DNA of 64,000 nucleotides from Bradyrhizobium amphicarpaeae (GCF_002266435.3 NZ_CP029426.2:4122001-4186000), one strand, 5' to 3'. Shown: positions 11,563 to 21,235, numbered from the stretch's first letter. Numbers and translations are program-made. The notes: generated from the letters alone by a model not told the origin.

Positions 11563-13047
11563 TCAGGGGGCCGCAGCTTCGGCCAGCTCCGATGTCGCGA
11601 ACTTTGCAGCCCCCTCCTCACCGACGATGAATCTGAGCGCCGCGAGTCCGGGCAGGAAGAAGTAGCCTCCCCCGAGCGTCGTCGCGAAGTTCGCCAGAGA
11701 GACCTCTCCACCGCTCGGCAGGCCCGGCAACGACAAGGCCTTCGGAAAGGTCTGTGGGTCGGACGACCCGACGAGCGGATCGTCGGCGTGAAGGTTGACG
11801 AAACTCGGATTTCGCGCCCAACGCTGCTGGACGAACTCGAACTGCCGCTCGATATCCGCATTGCAGGCGATGAAGAAGATACCCTTGCGCGTCTCGCCGT
11901 TGCTGTCCTCGCGATACGGCCGGCCGCGACGCAGCAGCCTGTGCAGCTTGGTCGACTGGATGCTCGATTGGATGTCGACGCCCAACGTGTCCCGCGGATT
12001 CATCCGTCGAATGTGCGCCCCCTTCGGGCACATGAAGCCATTGGCGTCGTCGACCCGATAGCGGAAAGCGTCAAGTTCCGAATCCGTTTTTGGGTTGCCC
12101 GGGTCGTATTGCCACGGGAGCGGCCAGCCATTGTCCTGACGCCCCATCAGCTTATTGCAGATATCCTGGCCATTCAGCTCCCGAAAGCGATCGAACGCCG
12201 CCACGTCCTGCTCGATCTGGCGCACGGCGAGGTAGCTTCCGTTCAGGGCAAATCGGCCGCCCGGATGTTTGGCGAGGCCTGAGGGCCCCCACCCCTTCAC
12301 GTCCGGGCAATAAGTGAGCTCATCATATTCGTTGCGATAGCCGAGGATGAACTCTCCAGGCTGGACGACGCGATCGTCGTACAGCGCATCGGCCTCCTTC
12401 TTGTCCTTGTCCTTCTCTGATCGGAGCAGTCGGACATTGTCGTCCTGCTTCAATCCCCTGATGACGGGCTGCGCCAGGCCGTCGCGAAACCCGAACGCTT
12501 CGCGCAATTTCTCTTCCTTGTCGCCTTCAAGTTTTCGAAATGAGCAAGGGTCGTTATCGATCTGGATGGTTCTGAATATCGTCTCATCCGGGCGCGAAAT
12601 GATTGGCCCGACGCCTCTCTTCGTCCATTCGGCAATCAGGACATGCACCGCATCGCCGCTGTCGCCATCAACATCGGACCAGCGCCATGCGCGGGGATTA
12701 TCCCTCAGCAGCAACACACGTGCATCGCTGCCCATGCCACTGCGGAAGGGTGTCGGGAATGGAAAAATGTCGTCTTCCACGCATCCGAGCTTTGTCAGCC
12801 CGGAAAAACTGAACGCGATCGCCGCAGCCTTCGCGATCGGATGCGTTCTCGACTTACCAACCTCCTTTGCGTTGGTAATGACGCCGCTCTCCACGAATTT
12901 TGCGAGCCATGCCCGGGCCGCAGTCTCCTGCCCGTCCCTGATCGTCAGCAGCCAGAACCGACTGTCTTGCAGCCAGCCGTAACCGCTCCTCAGCATTCCC
13001 TGGATGTCATCGAAATGGTGCGCGAGATGTGCTGCCGGCGCTTTCAT
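11563..13047 (-). CDS. DyP-type heme peroxidase
   Basis: The 494-residue protein is a dye-decolorizing-type peroxidase, a heme enzyme that uses H2O2. The distal catalytic motif is GFRDG at 186-190 (D189). The proximal heme ligand is likely H345 in CPKGAHIRRMNPRD. The distal arginine is likely in LLRRGRPY (about 373-378). All the residues expected for activity are present. No signal peptide or Tat motif is visible. The ATG at 13047 overlaps the stop of the upstream membrane-protein gene by four bases (ATGA). It is the last gene of the operon that starts with the cyclase/ATPase gene. Substrate unknown. Confidence 0.88.
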   Translation of the reverse strand: MKAPAAHLAHHFDDIQGMLRSGYGWLQDSRFWLLTIRDGQETAARAWLAKFVESGVITNAKEVGKSRTHPIAKAAAIAFSFSGLTKLGCVEDDIFPFPTPFRSGMGSDARVLLLRDNPRAWRWSDVDGDSGDAVHVLIAEWTKRGVGPIISRPDETIFRTIQIDNDPCSFRKLEGDKEEKLREAFGFRDGLAQPVIRGLKQDDNVRLLRSEKDKDKKEADALYDDRVVQPGEFILGYRNEYDELTYCPDVKGWGPSGLAKHPGGRFALNGSYLAVRQIEQDVAAFDRFRELNGQDICNKLMGRQDNGWPLPWQYDPGNPKTDSELDAFRYRVDDANGFMCPKGAHIRRMNPRDTLGVDIQSSIQSTKLHRLLRRGRPYREDSNGETRKGIFFIACNADIERQFEFVQQRWARNPSFVNLHADDPLVGSSDPQTFPKALSLPGLPSGGEVSLANFATTLGGGYFFLPGLAALRFIVGEEGAAKFATSELAEAAAP

Positions 13048-14858
13048 GATTCGATGGCCCTCATGATCAGGTCGTCGTTGCTGTCGTTCCGCTCTCCGAA
13101 CAGAGCGTCGCGCAGTCCCGTTGCGAGGTTGATCTGGTCGACAGATTCTTTGCGCGCGTCGAAGCGGAACATATGCGGAAGCATGCTGTCGCGCGCATAT
13201 GACTTGAACTGCAGCTCGCGCTTCACGCCCCGGAACACGATAAATCGCGTCGGCGGGAAGCTGCGCGCATGGATCACGGCGGGCTGGCCGATCGCTGCCG
13301 CATCTCGTGGTTTCAACGTGGTCCACCGCCAGGCGAGGTTCGTCCCGATCGTGGCGCCATTGATGAAATCGTCGAGATAGCCGCCGAAACTGCCATCATA
13401 GTTCGAGCAGAACAGGTAACGGCGCCCGTCCTCGATGATGTGCCAATGGCCGAAATGAATGCCCGGCGCACTGCCCAGCCGACTCTCGGTGAAGATCACA
13501 CGTCCAAACAGGGTCACGATGCGCAGCGACGCCCGGATCCACCAGGCACTCCAGCCGTTCGGACTGCGGAGATCCGTCAGGCTGATCATATGGGCAGTTT
13601 CGCGCACCACCAGCCCTTCGCTATTCTCGATCGACGGATCGACCTGTTGGGCGCGAGGCACGTTGTCTTCGTAAGGTTGAAAGAACCAGTTGCCAACCGT
13701 CGCGAGATCCTGATTGATCCGGGACAGCAGGCGTACCGCGCCGATCAACACGACGATCGCAAGGATAATGAAGGCGATGATCTGCCATCCGAGGAATTTG
13801 GCAGTTAACGCTTCGTATGCGTGCACGATCGTCCCGGGCCAGAAGATGAAGGCGAACGCAAGCGCGACGACGGCGAACGCGATCGGCACGCTGATCAACA
13901 GGCCGATCCGATAGGTAAGCCATGACGACCACGTCTCCGTGGGCCGGTCGAGCTCGCGCCCCACACTCTCCAGCCAGCGTCGCCACGTTCTGGAAAGGGC
14001 TGGCAGAGCGATCAGGAACAGCCATACCAGGACCCCGAGCCCGAGCAGCGCAAGTACGCTGCGGATGCTGACGTCAAGCACCCAGCAACTCGCCCTTGAA
14101 ATGAAGGCCACCACGTCCGTCACGCCGGAATAAGGCGGTCCGAACAACCACGTGTAGATGCCAAGCGCACCGCGCGGCACTGCGCCGACCAACCAGACCG
14201 CGAACAGCCACAGCACGAACAGCGTCAGCAGATAGCCGATCTTTGCGGAGATGCTCGCGCCTTTGCCGCGCCAGTACGAACGCGGCGCCGAATCCAGTGC
14301 CCAGCCGAAACGAGGATTCTGGAATGCCCGTTGCGCGAGCGCCAGCGCGAACGCAGCGCGATCATCGCCATACAGCATGGCCTGCTTCATGGCCCGCGCC
14401 TCGTCTCGCGTCCATTCAAGCAGCTCCTGCTCCTTCTCGATCTGCCGGGCCGTTCGGTCGCGGGCGCCGATGAAGCCCCCATCGGCGATGCTGAGATGCT
14501 TCATCAACATGTTGTGCAGCATATCGTTGCGTACGCTCCGCAGCGCGGTGGCATTGCCCGGCCAGAATGAGCTGTACAGCGACCACATCGCCTCGCTCCA
14601 ATGGTAGACGAGCCGATACAGTATATCGTAGGGATCGATCCCCTCTTCGATGGCGAGCTCGAGCATCAACAAGGGCCTCTTGTCGCCTGCGTCGGCCCTG
14701 GCCGGCAGCAACGCGATGGAGGCGAACTGGACCACCTCGACATCTCGGAACAGAGAATACAGCCCCTTGGAAACGGGGCTATCTTCCGAAAGATCGGTCG
14801 TGCCATTCCAGCCAGGCACCACGATGCAAATCATCTGCTGGCGGACTATCTCGAGCAT
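13044..14858 (-). CDS. Multi-pass membrane protein of unknown family in P450/DyP operon
   Basis: I do not recognise a named family. The 604-residue protein has a soluble N-terminal region of about 205 residues with many Met and Trp residues (DPYDILYRLVYHWSEAMWSL). A membrane block of about four to five helices follows, between about 212 and 400. The soluble C-terminal region of about 200 residues includes GIHFGHWHIIEDGRRYLFCS and SNYDGSFGGYLDDFI. The C-terminal region looks like an alpha/beta, ferredoxin-like fold, which is inference. I chose the ATG at 14858 because AGAAGG lies six bases upstream. An ATG two codons earlier abuts that site. It is coupled to the DyP gene by a four-base overlap and lies 20 bases after the P450 gene. 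Confidence 0.75.
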   Translation of the reverse strand: MLEIVRQQMICIVVPGWNGTTDLSEDSPVSKGLYSLFRDVEVVQFASIALLPARADAGDKRPLLMLELAIEEGIDPYDILYRLVYHWSEAMWSLYSSFWPGNATALRSVRNDMLHNMLMKHLSIADGGFIGARDRTARQIEKEQELLEWTRDEARAMKQAMLYGDDRAAFALALAQRAFQNPRFGWALDSAPRSYWRGKGASISAKIGYLLTLFVLWLFAVWLVGAVPRGALGIYTWLFGPPYSGVTDVVAFISRASCWVLDVSIRSVLALLGLGVLVWLFLIALPALSRTWRRWLESVGRELDRPTETWSSWLTYRIGLLISVPIAFAVVALAFAFIFWPGTIVHAYEALTAKFLGWQIIAFIILAIVVLIGAVRLLSRINQDLATVGNWFFQPYEDNVPRAQQVDPSIENSEGLVVRETAHMISLTDLRSPNGWSAWWIRASLRIVTLFGRVIFTESRLGSAPGIHFGHWHIIEDGRRYLFCSNYDGSFGGYLDDFINGATIGTNLAWRWTTLKPRDAAAIGQPAVIHARSFPPTRFIVFRGVKRELQFKSYARDSMLPHMFRFDARKESVDQINLATGLRDALFGERNDSNDDLIMRAIES

Positions 14859-14878
14859 GCCCATCCTTCTCGCGCCTG

Positions 14879-16168
14879 CTAGATGAAACTCACGCGCATT
14901 TGCGACATCAGCGGTCCGTCATAGGCGATGGCCTTGCCCTCGCCCCGCGCCAGTTGCAGCTCGGGCAGGATCAACAGACCGATCAGCGCGCTGGTCAGGA
15001 TCTCGACCGCGTAGACCATGGCCGGACACTGGCGCGTGCCGTATCCGAACATCAGCCAGCGCAGATCTTCGTTCGCGCCCCAGTTGCGTGCCGGAGAAAA
15101 TTGGCTGATGTCTTTGTCTATCGCGGTATCGAACATTGCGGCGATCCCCCAGATCGCCATCTTTCCGCCGGCGGGACACTTGGCATTGTGCCGCGCACCC
15201 GTCTCGAATTCCGTGTCGCGCGGCACATCGCGCGCGAGCAGCGGAAAAATCGGGCGGAAACGCAAGAGCTCGAGCACATGATCTTGCACCAGCTTGCGGA
15301 ATGCCTTGTCCTCCCAAACCTGGTTCGGACCCATTTTCAGGAGTTGCTGCGCCTGCGCGCGCAATGCCTTGTGAACATCGGGACGCCCCAGCAATTCCTG
15401 CACGGCGAGCGCCCCCGATTGCACGGTGACCGGATGCGATATCCAGGCAAGGCCAACGGCGTTCCGTTTGATGACACCGAACGGACAGGACGTTCCCCAT
15501 GCAAGCTGGATGTCTTTGCCCACACCAGCGATACGCGAGCTCAGCGCGTCAGCGTTGAGTTCAGCCCTGCGCTGCACTCTCAGCGTCGCCGAGTTGCCAG
15601 CCAGGAGTTGCCCCGCCACATAGCGGATCTCGAGAAGATATTGCCGCTGCAGCCCGGGATCATCGAGGCTTCCGGTCGCGCCTGCTGCCACCCTGTCGGT
15701 GGCCTCCCCGAACAGTGGATGCATGGCGCGAAACACGATCCACATCAGGTAATTCTCGATGAGATCGAACGATTTCTTGCCGAACGGCCGGAGCTTCTCA
15801 ACGTAGTCTCGGACCGCAAGATCGGCCGCCGCAGGCAATGTCGCGTCCAGGACAGCCAATCGACCATCCAGCAGAAGCTTGTCCGTCTTGTATGTGGCGT
15901 CGGGATCCATGCCGATCAGGTAATCGCCGGCCGACAGGTTCGCCGCGTGCGCGGTGTTGGAGAAACTGTTCGGCCTGGTCAGTACCTTTTTGACCGCGTC
16001 GGCGCGGGCGGCCGTGCCCAACCAGCCGCCGACGAACGGCCAACGCCGAAGCACCGCGCCGATCGCGCGCAAAGCGCCAGGATGTCGGTTGGCCCAACAG
16101 AAGATCCCGTAGGTGATGCTCCGAAGTCCCGGCGGCATTGCATCGGGAGTGCCAGCTGAGAGTTTCAT
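14879..16168 (-). CDS. Cytochrome P450
   Basis: The 429-residue protein has the two invariant P450 motifs. The K-helix ExxR is E300-L-L-R303, and the heme-thiolate loop is FGYGTRQC at 374-381 with C381 as ligand. The I-helix region around 238-249 (VGLAWISHPVT) lacks the usual acid-threonine pair for O2 activation. The enzyme could therefore be a peroxygenase or an atypical P450, which is inference. There is no N-terminal membrane anchor. The ATG at 16168 overlaps the upstream stop by four bases (ATGA), which decides the start over a codon eight residues earlier. No ferredoxin or reductase gene is nearby. Confidence 0.9.
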   Translation of the reverse strand: MKLSAGTPDAMPPGLRSITYGIFCWANRHPGALRAIGAVLRRWPFVGGWLGTAARADAVKKVLTRPNSFSNTAHAANLSAGDYLIGMDPDATYKTDKLLLDGRLAVLDATLPAAADLAVRDYVEKLRPFGKKSFDLIENYLMWIVFRAMHPLFGEATDRVAAGATGSLDDPGLQRQYLLEIRYVAGQLLAGNSATLRVQRRAELNADALSSRIAGVGKDIQLAWGTSCPFGVIKRNAVGLAWISHPVTVQSGALAVQELLGRPDVHKALRAQAQQLLKMGPNQVWEDKAFRKLVQDHVLELLRFRPIFPLLARDVPRDTEFETGARHNAKCPAGGKMAIWGIAAMFDTAIDKDISQFSPARNWGANEDLRWLMFGYGTRQCPAMVYAVEILTSALIGLLILPELQLARGEGKAIAYDGPLMSQMRVSFI

Positions 16169-19100
16169 GCTGCGTACCCGTCCTTCCGCCAATCTGCGAG
16201 CGCCGCGACGGCCCGTTTGCGGTAGTGAGGCATGCCCAGACGCTCCGCCGCCTCGGCAGCTCGCTTGAAATGCGCTTCGGCACCTGCGAGATCGCCGGCC
16301 TGCCGCAAGGTCTCCGCAAGCTCGTACAGGGCTTCGGTCTGGTGTCCGTATTCCTCGGCGGCCTGCTCGACTGCCTTGCGTCCGACAACCATCGCATCGT
16401 CCAGTCGTCCGAGCTTGCGATAGGCGACGGCCAGGCTCACGCGCATGAACGTCCTGCCATAACAGCCGGCCGCGTCGTAGATGCGATCGGCAAACCCCTT
16501 CTCCAGAATGGGCACCGCTTCGGCGGCCTTACCGTTGCGCGCCAGCGCGCTGCCGAGAACGCCGGTGCACACGGACAGCATGGTCGGCACGTTGTACATC
16601 ATGCATTGCTGCACACCCGTGCGCATCAGGGACTCGGCACGGTCGAGTTCCTCACGTTCGATCCAGATCTGCGATTGGACAGTGTCGATCAACAGACGGG
16701 AATATGGGTGATCGATGTTCGACAAAATCTCATAGCTTCTGGCGCAGAAATCATCGGCAGCGGCGCCATCCCCGAGGCGCCACAGCGTGCTGGCAAGAAA
16801 TGCGTACAGGTTGATGATCGGAATCGCGGCCCAGCCGGGCTGGACATAATGCGCCGACAGTTCCGGTTCGTAATCGGACAACAGGACGCGGCCTTCGGCC
16901 GCCGCTTCCGCATAACGCCCGAGCGCATGCAGATGCATGAGACGGGTCTGATGCGCCGCCATCATCATGTGGCGACGCTGTGCCAGGCGTGCCGCTTCCA
17001 GTCCCTGCGAAGCGTAGCGCAGACCTTGTTCGAAACGTCCGCGCATCCACAGAAATACGGCCGTCTCGGTCGAAACCGCAGCCCTCGCACGCTGATCGTT
17101 CAGTTGCACGGCGATGGCTTCAGCCCGCTCCATGTTGTCGAAGATCTCGTCGATCTGCCCGAGGGCCAGCATCGCACCAATGGCCTCAAGCCGAAGCGCG
17201 AGCTCCAGGGTCAGGGCGGTCGTCGCTCCCTCGACGCGCTGTGCCGCCTGGATGCCGTTCTCCAGCAATTGGACGGCCTCCCGATTGGCCGAGCGCGAGA
17301 TCGCACGCGCCATCGACTTGACGGCGAATTTTGCCGCCTGCTCCCATTCCTCGCCCCCGAAGGCATGATGCGCCAGTGCCGGCGCGGCATCGACATCGGT
17401 GGCGCCGGGCTGGGCGTGCAGCGCCAGGAAGGCCTGGCGATGCAGTGCCTTGAGCCTGGCGCGCGTGAGGACCCCGAGCACGACGTCACGGACCAACGCA
17501 TGACGGAATGCGAAGGCGTGCGAGCCGCGCGAGCTCCTCGCCTGGTCCGGCCCCGTCAGCAAGCCGGACGCGACACAAAGACCCAACAGCTCTTCGGCGC
17601 GATCGAGGTCCACGGCCTGCATTGCGGCAACCAGGTCGTGCGTGATGGGATCGCCGAGGATGGCCGCGGCCTCGATCGCCGACTTGGCAGCGTCGGGCAG
17701 CCTGTCGACCCGCGCGCCGATCACCGCCGCGATCGAGCCCGGCACGCGCAGCTCGCCGAACGGCCTCTGCAAGCGGTAGGCGCCAGGGGTTCCTTCCAGC
17801 GAGCCGTCATCGATCAGCGTGAAGACCAGTTGCTCCAGGAAGAAGGGATTGCCGTCGGCGCGCGAGACCAGTTCGCTCGTGATGCCGAGCACGGACGGAT
17901 CGTCACCGAGACAGGCGCGCGCGAGCCGGAGCATTTCTCCATCCCCCAGCGGCTCGATCATGTACTCGGCAAACCAGGACGCCCGTTGCCACTGGTGCTC
18001 GAAATCCGGACGATAGGTGACGCAAATCAGGACCGGCAGCCCCTGAAGTTTGGGAAGCAGGCCCTCGAACAGCCGCCGGCTCTCGCGATCGGCGAGGAAG
18101 ACATCCTCGAGCGCGAGCACGAAGGCGCCGGACCGCACGCGTCTGCGCACGAGCCAGAGCAACGCCTCGCCGATCCGGCGCCGTCGTTGCGCCGGGTTCA
18201 GCGCCAGCCAGGCCTCATCCGGCGCCGAAAGTCCCAGGAGATCATTGACCGCCGCCAAATGCTCGGCGCCGTCATCGGGCCATTCCGCAAGCAACGCCTG
18301 CTTGGCCGAATGCCTGATGTCGGCCGCACTCGTTTGCGGAAGCCCGACCAGACTTGCGGTCAGATCGGTGGCGGTGCTGTAGGCACGCGTGCTCGCATAG
18401 CCTCTCGCTTGCGAAAAGCAGATCTCCATCCCCTCTCGCGCGAGGCTGTCCATCCAGTCGACGATCAGGCGCGACTTGCCGATCCCGGCATCGCCGCACA
18501 ACCCGATCGCTCGCATGCCGGACTTCTGAACGGTCGCCAGCGTCCCCTCCAGGATCCTCAGCGTGTCTTCGCGTCCGATCAGAGGCGCCCAGCGCGGCTT
18601 CCGCGTCAATGGCGCTGCCGCCGAACTTTCGGTCTCCACCACGACTTCATGCACTTCGATTGGAGCATCCAGTCCACGCACGGCCCGCATGCCGGCCGTA
18701 CGCGTGTCGATCTGCTGCGCGACCAGCCGCTGCGTCGCGGCGCTGATCAGGATGCCGCCGGGCGGCGCCATCTTCTCGAGCCGCGAGGCGAGATGGATCG
18801 TCTTTCCGTCCGCGCCGTAATGGGACCATCGGTACTGTCCGACGATTCCGACCAGCACCTCGCCCGAATTGATACCGATGCGCAGCGTCGGGCTGACGAT
18901 GCCTCCGACGTCATGGCCTGGGATGGACGCTCTCTGCATCTTGAGAGCGGCAAGGCACGCCCGCAGGGCGTGGTCTTCCTGGGCCACGGGCGCGCCGAAC
19001 AAGGCGACGAGGCCATCACCGAGCAACTGGCTCACCGTGCCGCCATAGGTCTCGACCGCCTCGGCCAACCGGTCCAGCGCCCTGCCGAGATAAGCGCGGG

Positions 19101-19359
19101 CTTCCTCGGGGTCGACATGCTGCACCAGGGAGGTCGAATTGCAGACGTCGACGAACAGAACGCTGACCTGCTTGTTTTCAGTCAGCATCTGCGAGCGAAC
19201 CGGGATTTGATGGTGCAGCTGGACGACGCGCGCATCGCGGTTCGGGGCGCCCGGCTCTTCCGCGCTACGATCGAGACTCGCGCCGCATTGAGAGCAGAAG
19301 CGATGCTCACGGGAAATATGGGCAGAACAAGCGGGGCACCTGGTCACGGCAGCACACAC
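16165..19359 (-). CDS. Zinc-ribbon / class III cyclase-like / AAA ATPase / TPR protein (1064 aa)
   Basis: Order of domains: a zinc ribbon (C8, C11, C22, C25), a class III nucleotidyl cyclase homology domain (about 63-240), an AAA/NACHT-like ATPase with Walker A GDAGIGKS at 289-296, and a long alpha-helical TPR-type C-terminal half. The cyclase domain keeps the metal aspartates D71 and D115 and the arginine R193. It has Gln111 and His180 where adenylate cyclases have Lys and Asp, and His189 where they have the catalytic Asn. Such proteins are usually signalling ATPases. The start is a GTG at 19359 with a weak GATGAG upstream. First gene of the four-gene operon with P450 and DyP. Confidence 0.85.
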   Translation of the reverse strand: MCAAVTRCPACSAHISREHRFCSQCGASLDRSAEEPGAPNRDARVVQLHHQIPVRSQMLTENKQVSVLFVDVCNSTSLVQHVDPEEARAYLGRALDRLAEAVETYGGTVSQLLGDGLVALFGAPVAQEDHALRACLAALKMQRASIPGHDVGGIVSPTLRIGINSGEVLVGIVGQYRWSHYGADGKTIHLASRLEKMAPPGGILISAATQRLVAQQIDTRTAGMRAVRGLDAPIEVHEVVVETESSAAAPLTRKPRWAPLIGREDTLRILEGTLATVQKSGMRAIGLCGDAGIGKSRLIVDWMDSLAREGMEICFSQARGYASTRAYSTATDLTASLVGLPQTSAADIRHSAKQALLAEWPDDGAEHLAAVNDLLGLSAPDEAWLALNPAQRRRRIGEALLWLVRRRVRSGAFVLALEDVFLADRESRRLFEGLLPKLQGLPVLICVTYRPDFEHQWQRASWFAEYMIEPLGDGEMLRLARACLGDDPSVLGITSELVSRADGNPFFLEQLVFTLIDDGSLEGTPGAYRLQRPFGELRVPGSIAAVIGARVDRLPDAAKSAIEAAAILGDPITHDLVAAMQAVDLDRAEELLGLCVASGLLTGPDQARSSRGSHAFAFRHALVRDVVLGVLTRARLKALHRQAFLALHAQPGATDVDAAPALAHHAFGGEEWEQAAKFAVKSMARAISRSANREAVQLLENGIQAAQRVEGATTALTLELALRLEAIGAMLALGQIDEIFDNMERAEAIAVQLNDQRARAAVSTETAVFLWMRGRFEQGLRYASQGLEAARLAQRRHMMMAAHQTRLMHLHALGRYAEAAAEGRVLLSDYEPELSAHYVQPGWAAIPIINLYAFLASTLWRLGDGAAADDFCARSYEILSNIDHPYSRLLIDTVQSQIWIEREELDRAESLMRTGVQQCMMYNVPTMLSVCTGVLGSALARNGKAAEAVPILEKGFADRIYDAAGCYGRTFMRVSLAVAYRKLGRLDDAMVVGRKAVEQAAEEYGHQTEALYELAETLRQAGDLAGAEAHFKRAAEAAERLGMPHYRKRAVAALADWRKDGYAA

Positions 19360-19481
19360 TCATCAATGACTTGAACTAAATTACAATACGGCCTGGCTTG
19401 AACATCGCCCCTTCGAGGCGTGAACCCGCTCAGTAGAAAAACAAGCTGTCGATCAATCCAAACGATCAAACCAAATATTTC

Positions 19482-19504
19482 GTGCGCCAACAATATTTGC
19501 GCAC
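19482..19504. promoter_or_regulatory. Inverted repeat upstream of the P450/DyP operon
   Basis: GTGCGC and GCGCAC are separated by 11 bases, each next to an AATATTT sequence, about 120 bases before the GTG of the 1064-residue gene. The surrounding sequence is AT-rich, as expected of a promoter. Whether a regulator binds here is unknown. Confidence 0.3.
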
Positions 19505-19853
19505 AACCGATAGATGAATCCTGAGAACTGCAGTGGCCGCTCTGGTCCGGCGCGGGACCCGCCGATCATCCCGCCGGAAGCAAAATCAATGCTGAAACAG
19601 GGACTATTATTGTACGCCCGATCAGCAATTGCAACTAGTATACGCCTGTCGCACAAATTGAAAAGTGACAGTTTGCCAAATCGACCCCGACGTCTTCCTC
19701 CGCAAACCTGCGCGCGAAAACGGGGAACAAGTTCGCCAGCCGACACATCTCACCGGGCCGGACGCTCGCGTTCGGGAAGGTCATGCCCGCTGTCTGATCG
19801 AGGGGCCGTCGAGCACGGCCCACTTGACCGGGCCGGACGGATCGCCGCCGCCC
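19505..19853. other. Gene-free stretch between the P450/DyP operon and mntH
   Basis: The sequence is AT-rich in its first half. Near 19753-19843 it contains two direct copies of ACCGGGCCGGACG, about 70 bases apart. Short open frames are present on both strands but none has a ribosome binding site or recognisable protein features. The operon promoter and the mntH transcription end probably lie here. Confidence 0.5.
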
Positions 19854-21206
19854 TCACCCGAACAGCGTATCCACCAGCAGCTTCACGTTCAAAGCCACGA
19901 TGACGCCCGCGACAATCCAGGCGATCGCCGCGACATATCCCGGAATCGCGAACTGCCCCATCTTGCGGCGGTCGGAGACGAAGCGGACCAGCGGGATCAC
20001 CGCGAAGGGCAGCTGCATCGACAGCACGACCTGGCTGAACACCAAGAGGTCGGCCGTGCCGCGCTCGCCGTAGATCGCGGTGACGACGATCACCGGAATG
20101 ATGGCGATGCCGCGCGTGAGCAGGCGGCGCGCCCAGCTCGGCAGGCGCAGGTCGAGAAAGCCCTCCATCACGATCTGGCCGGCGAGCGTCGCCGTCACCG
20201 TCGAATTGAGGCCCGAGGCCAGCAGCGCCACTGCGAACAGGGTCGAGGCGATGCCGAGGCCGAGCAGCGGCGACAGCAGCTCGAAGGCCTGGCCGATCTC
20301 GGCGACGTCGGAATGGCCGCTCTTGTGGAAGGTCGCCGCCGCCACGATGAGGATCGCGGCGTTGATGAACAGCGCCAGCATCAGGGCAATGGTCGAGTCC
20401 GTCGTCGCCCATTTGATCGCCTCGCGCCGGCCCTCGTCGTTGCGCTCATAGGCGCGCGTCTGCACGATCGAGGAGTGCAGGTAGAGATTATGCGGCATCA
20501 CCGTCGCGCCGATGATGCCGATCGCGATGTAGAGCATCTCGGGGTTGGTGAAGATCTCGCTCTTCGGCATGAAGCCGTGGAGGACTTCGGCGACCGGCGG
20601 TGCGGCCGCTACGATCTGGACCCCGAAGCAGACCGCGATCACCGCCAGCAGCGCGATGACGAAGGCTTCGAGGAAACGGAAGCCGCGGTTCATCAGGAGC
20701 AGCAGCAGGAAGGCATCGAGCGCCGCGAGCAGCGCGCCGCCGATCAGGGGAATGCCGAACAGCAGCTTCAGCGCGATCGCGGTGCCGATGACTTCGGCGA
20801 GATCGCAGGCGATGATCGCGGCCTCGCAGGCCAGCCAGAGCAGGAAGTTGACCGGCGGCGAATAGGTGCCGCGGCAGGCCTGCGCGAGGTCGCGGTCGGT
20901 GACGATGCCGAGCCGTGCCGCCAGCGACTGCAGCAGGATCGCCATCAAATTCGAGAGCAGGATGACCGAGAGCAGCGTGTAGCCGAACTTCGAGCCACCG
21001 GCGAGGTCGGTCGCCCAATTGCCGGGGTCCATGTAGCCGACCGAGACCAGATAGCCGGGGCCGACAAAGGCGAGCAGCCGGCGCCACCAGCGGCCACCGA
21101 GCGGAACGGCAACCGTGGCGTTGACCTCGGGGAGGCTCTTGGTGACGGGCGCATCAGCGCGCCAGCCGGCGGCGTCGGGGGTCAAATCAGGTGATCGGGC
21201 ATCCAT
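19854..21206 (-). CDS. mntH: Nramp-family manganese transporter MntH
   Basis: MntH imports Mn2+ with protons across the inner membrane and is the main Mn uptake system in Bradyrhizobium. The 450-residue protein has about 11 membrane helices. It carries the Nramp signature [13 protein letters not shown] (DPGN) in helix 1 and [11 protein letters not shown] (MPHN) in helix 6. The ATG at 21206 (MDARSPDL) was chosen over an in-frame start 17 codons upstream, which would lie across the putative operator. A perfect inverted repeat, TGCAA-N5-TTGCA at 21236-21250, lies 30 bases upstream and resembles a Mur/Fur-type manganese-response site. Confidence 0.95.
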   Translation of the reverse strand: MDARSPDLTPDAAGWRADAPVTKSLPEVNATVAVPLGGRWWRRLLAFVGPGYLVSVGYMDPGNWATDLAGGSKFGYTLLSVILLSNLMAILLQSLAARLGIVTDRDLAQACRGTYSPPVNFLLWLACEAAIIACDLAEVIGTAIALKLLFGIPLIGGALLAALDAFLLLLLMNRGFRFLEAFVIALLAVIAVCFGVQIVAAAPPVAEVLHGFMPKSEIFTNPEMLYIAIGIIGATVMPHNLYLHSSIVQTRAYERNDEGRREAIKWATTDSTIALMLALFINAAILIVAAATFHKSGHSDVAEIGQAFELLSPLLGLGIASTLFAVALLASGLNSTVTATLAGQIVMEGFLDLRLPSWARRLLTRGIAIIPVIVVTAIYGERGTADLLVFSQVVLSMQLPFAVIPLVRFVSDRRKMGQFAIPGYVAAIAWIVAGVIVALNVKLLVDTLFG

Positions 21207-21235
21207 GCGCCGAGAATACCGACTTCGGGGCTTAT

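Noticed and set aside
16138..19374. Plus-strand frame of 1078 codons
   Set aside because: It is the antisense shadow of the 1064-residue cyclase/ATPase gene, which has clear domains.
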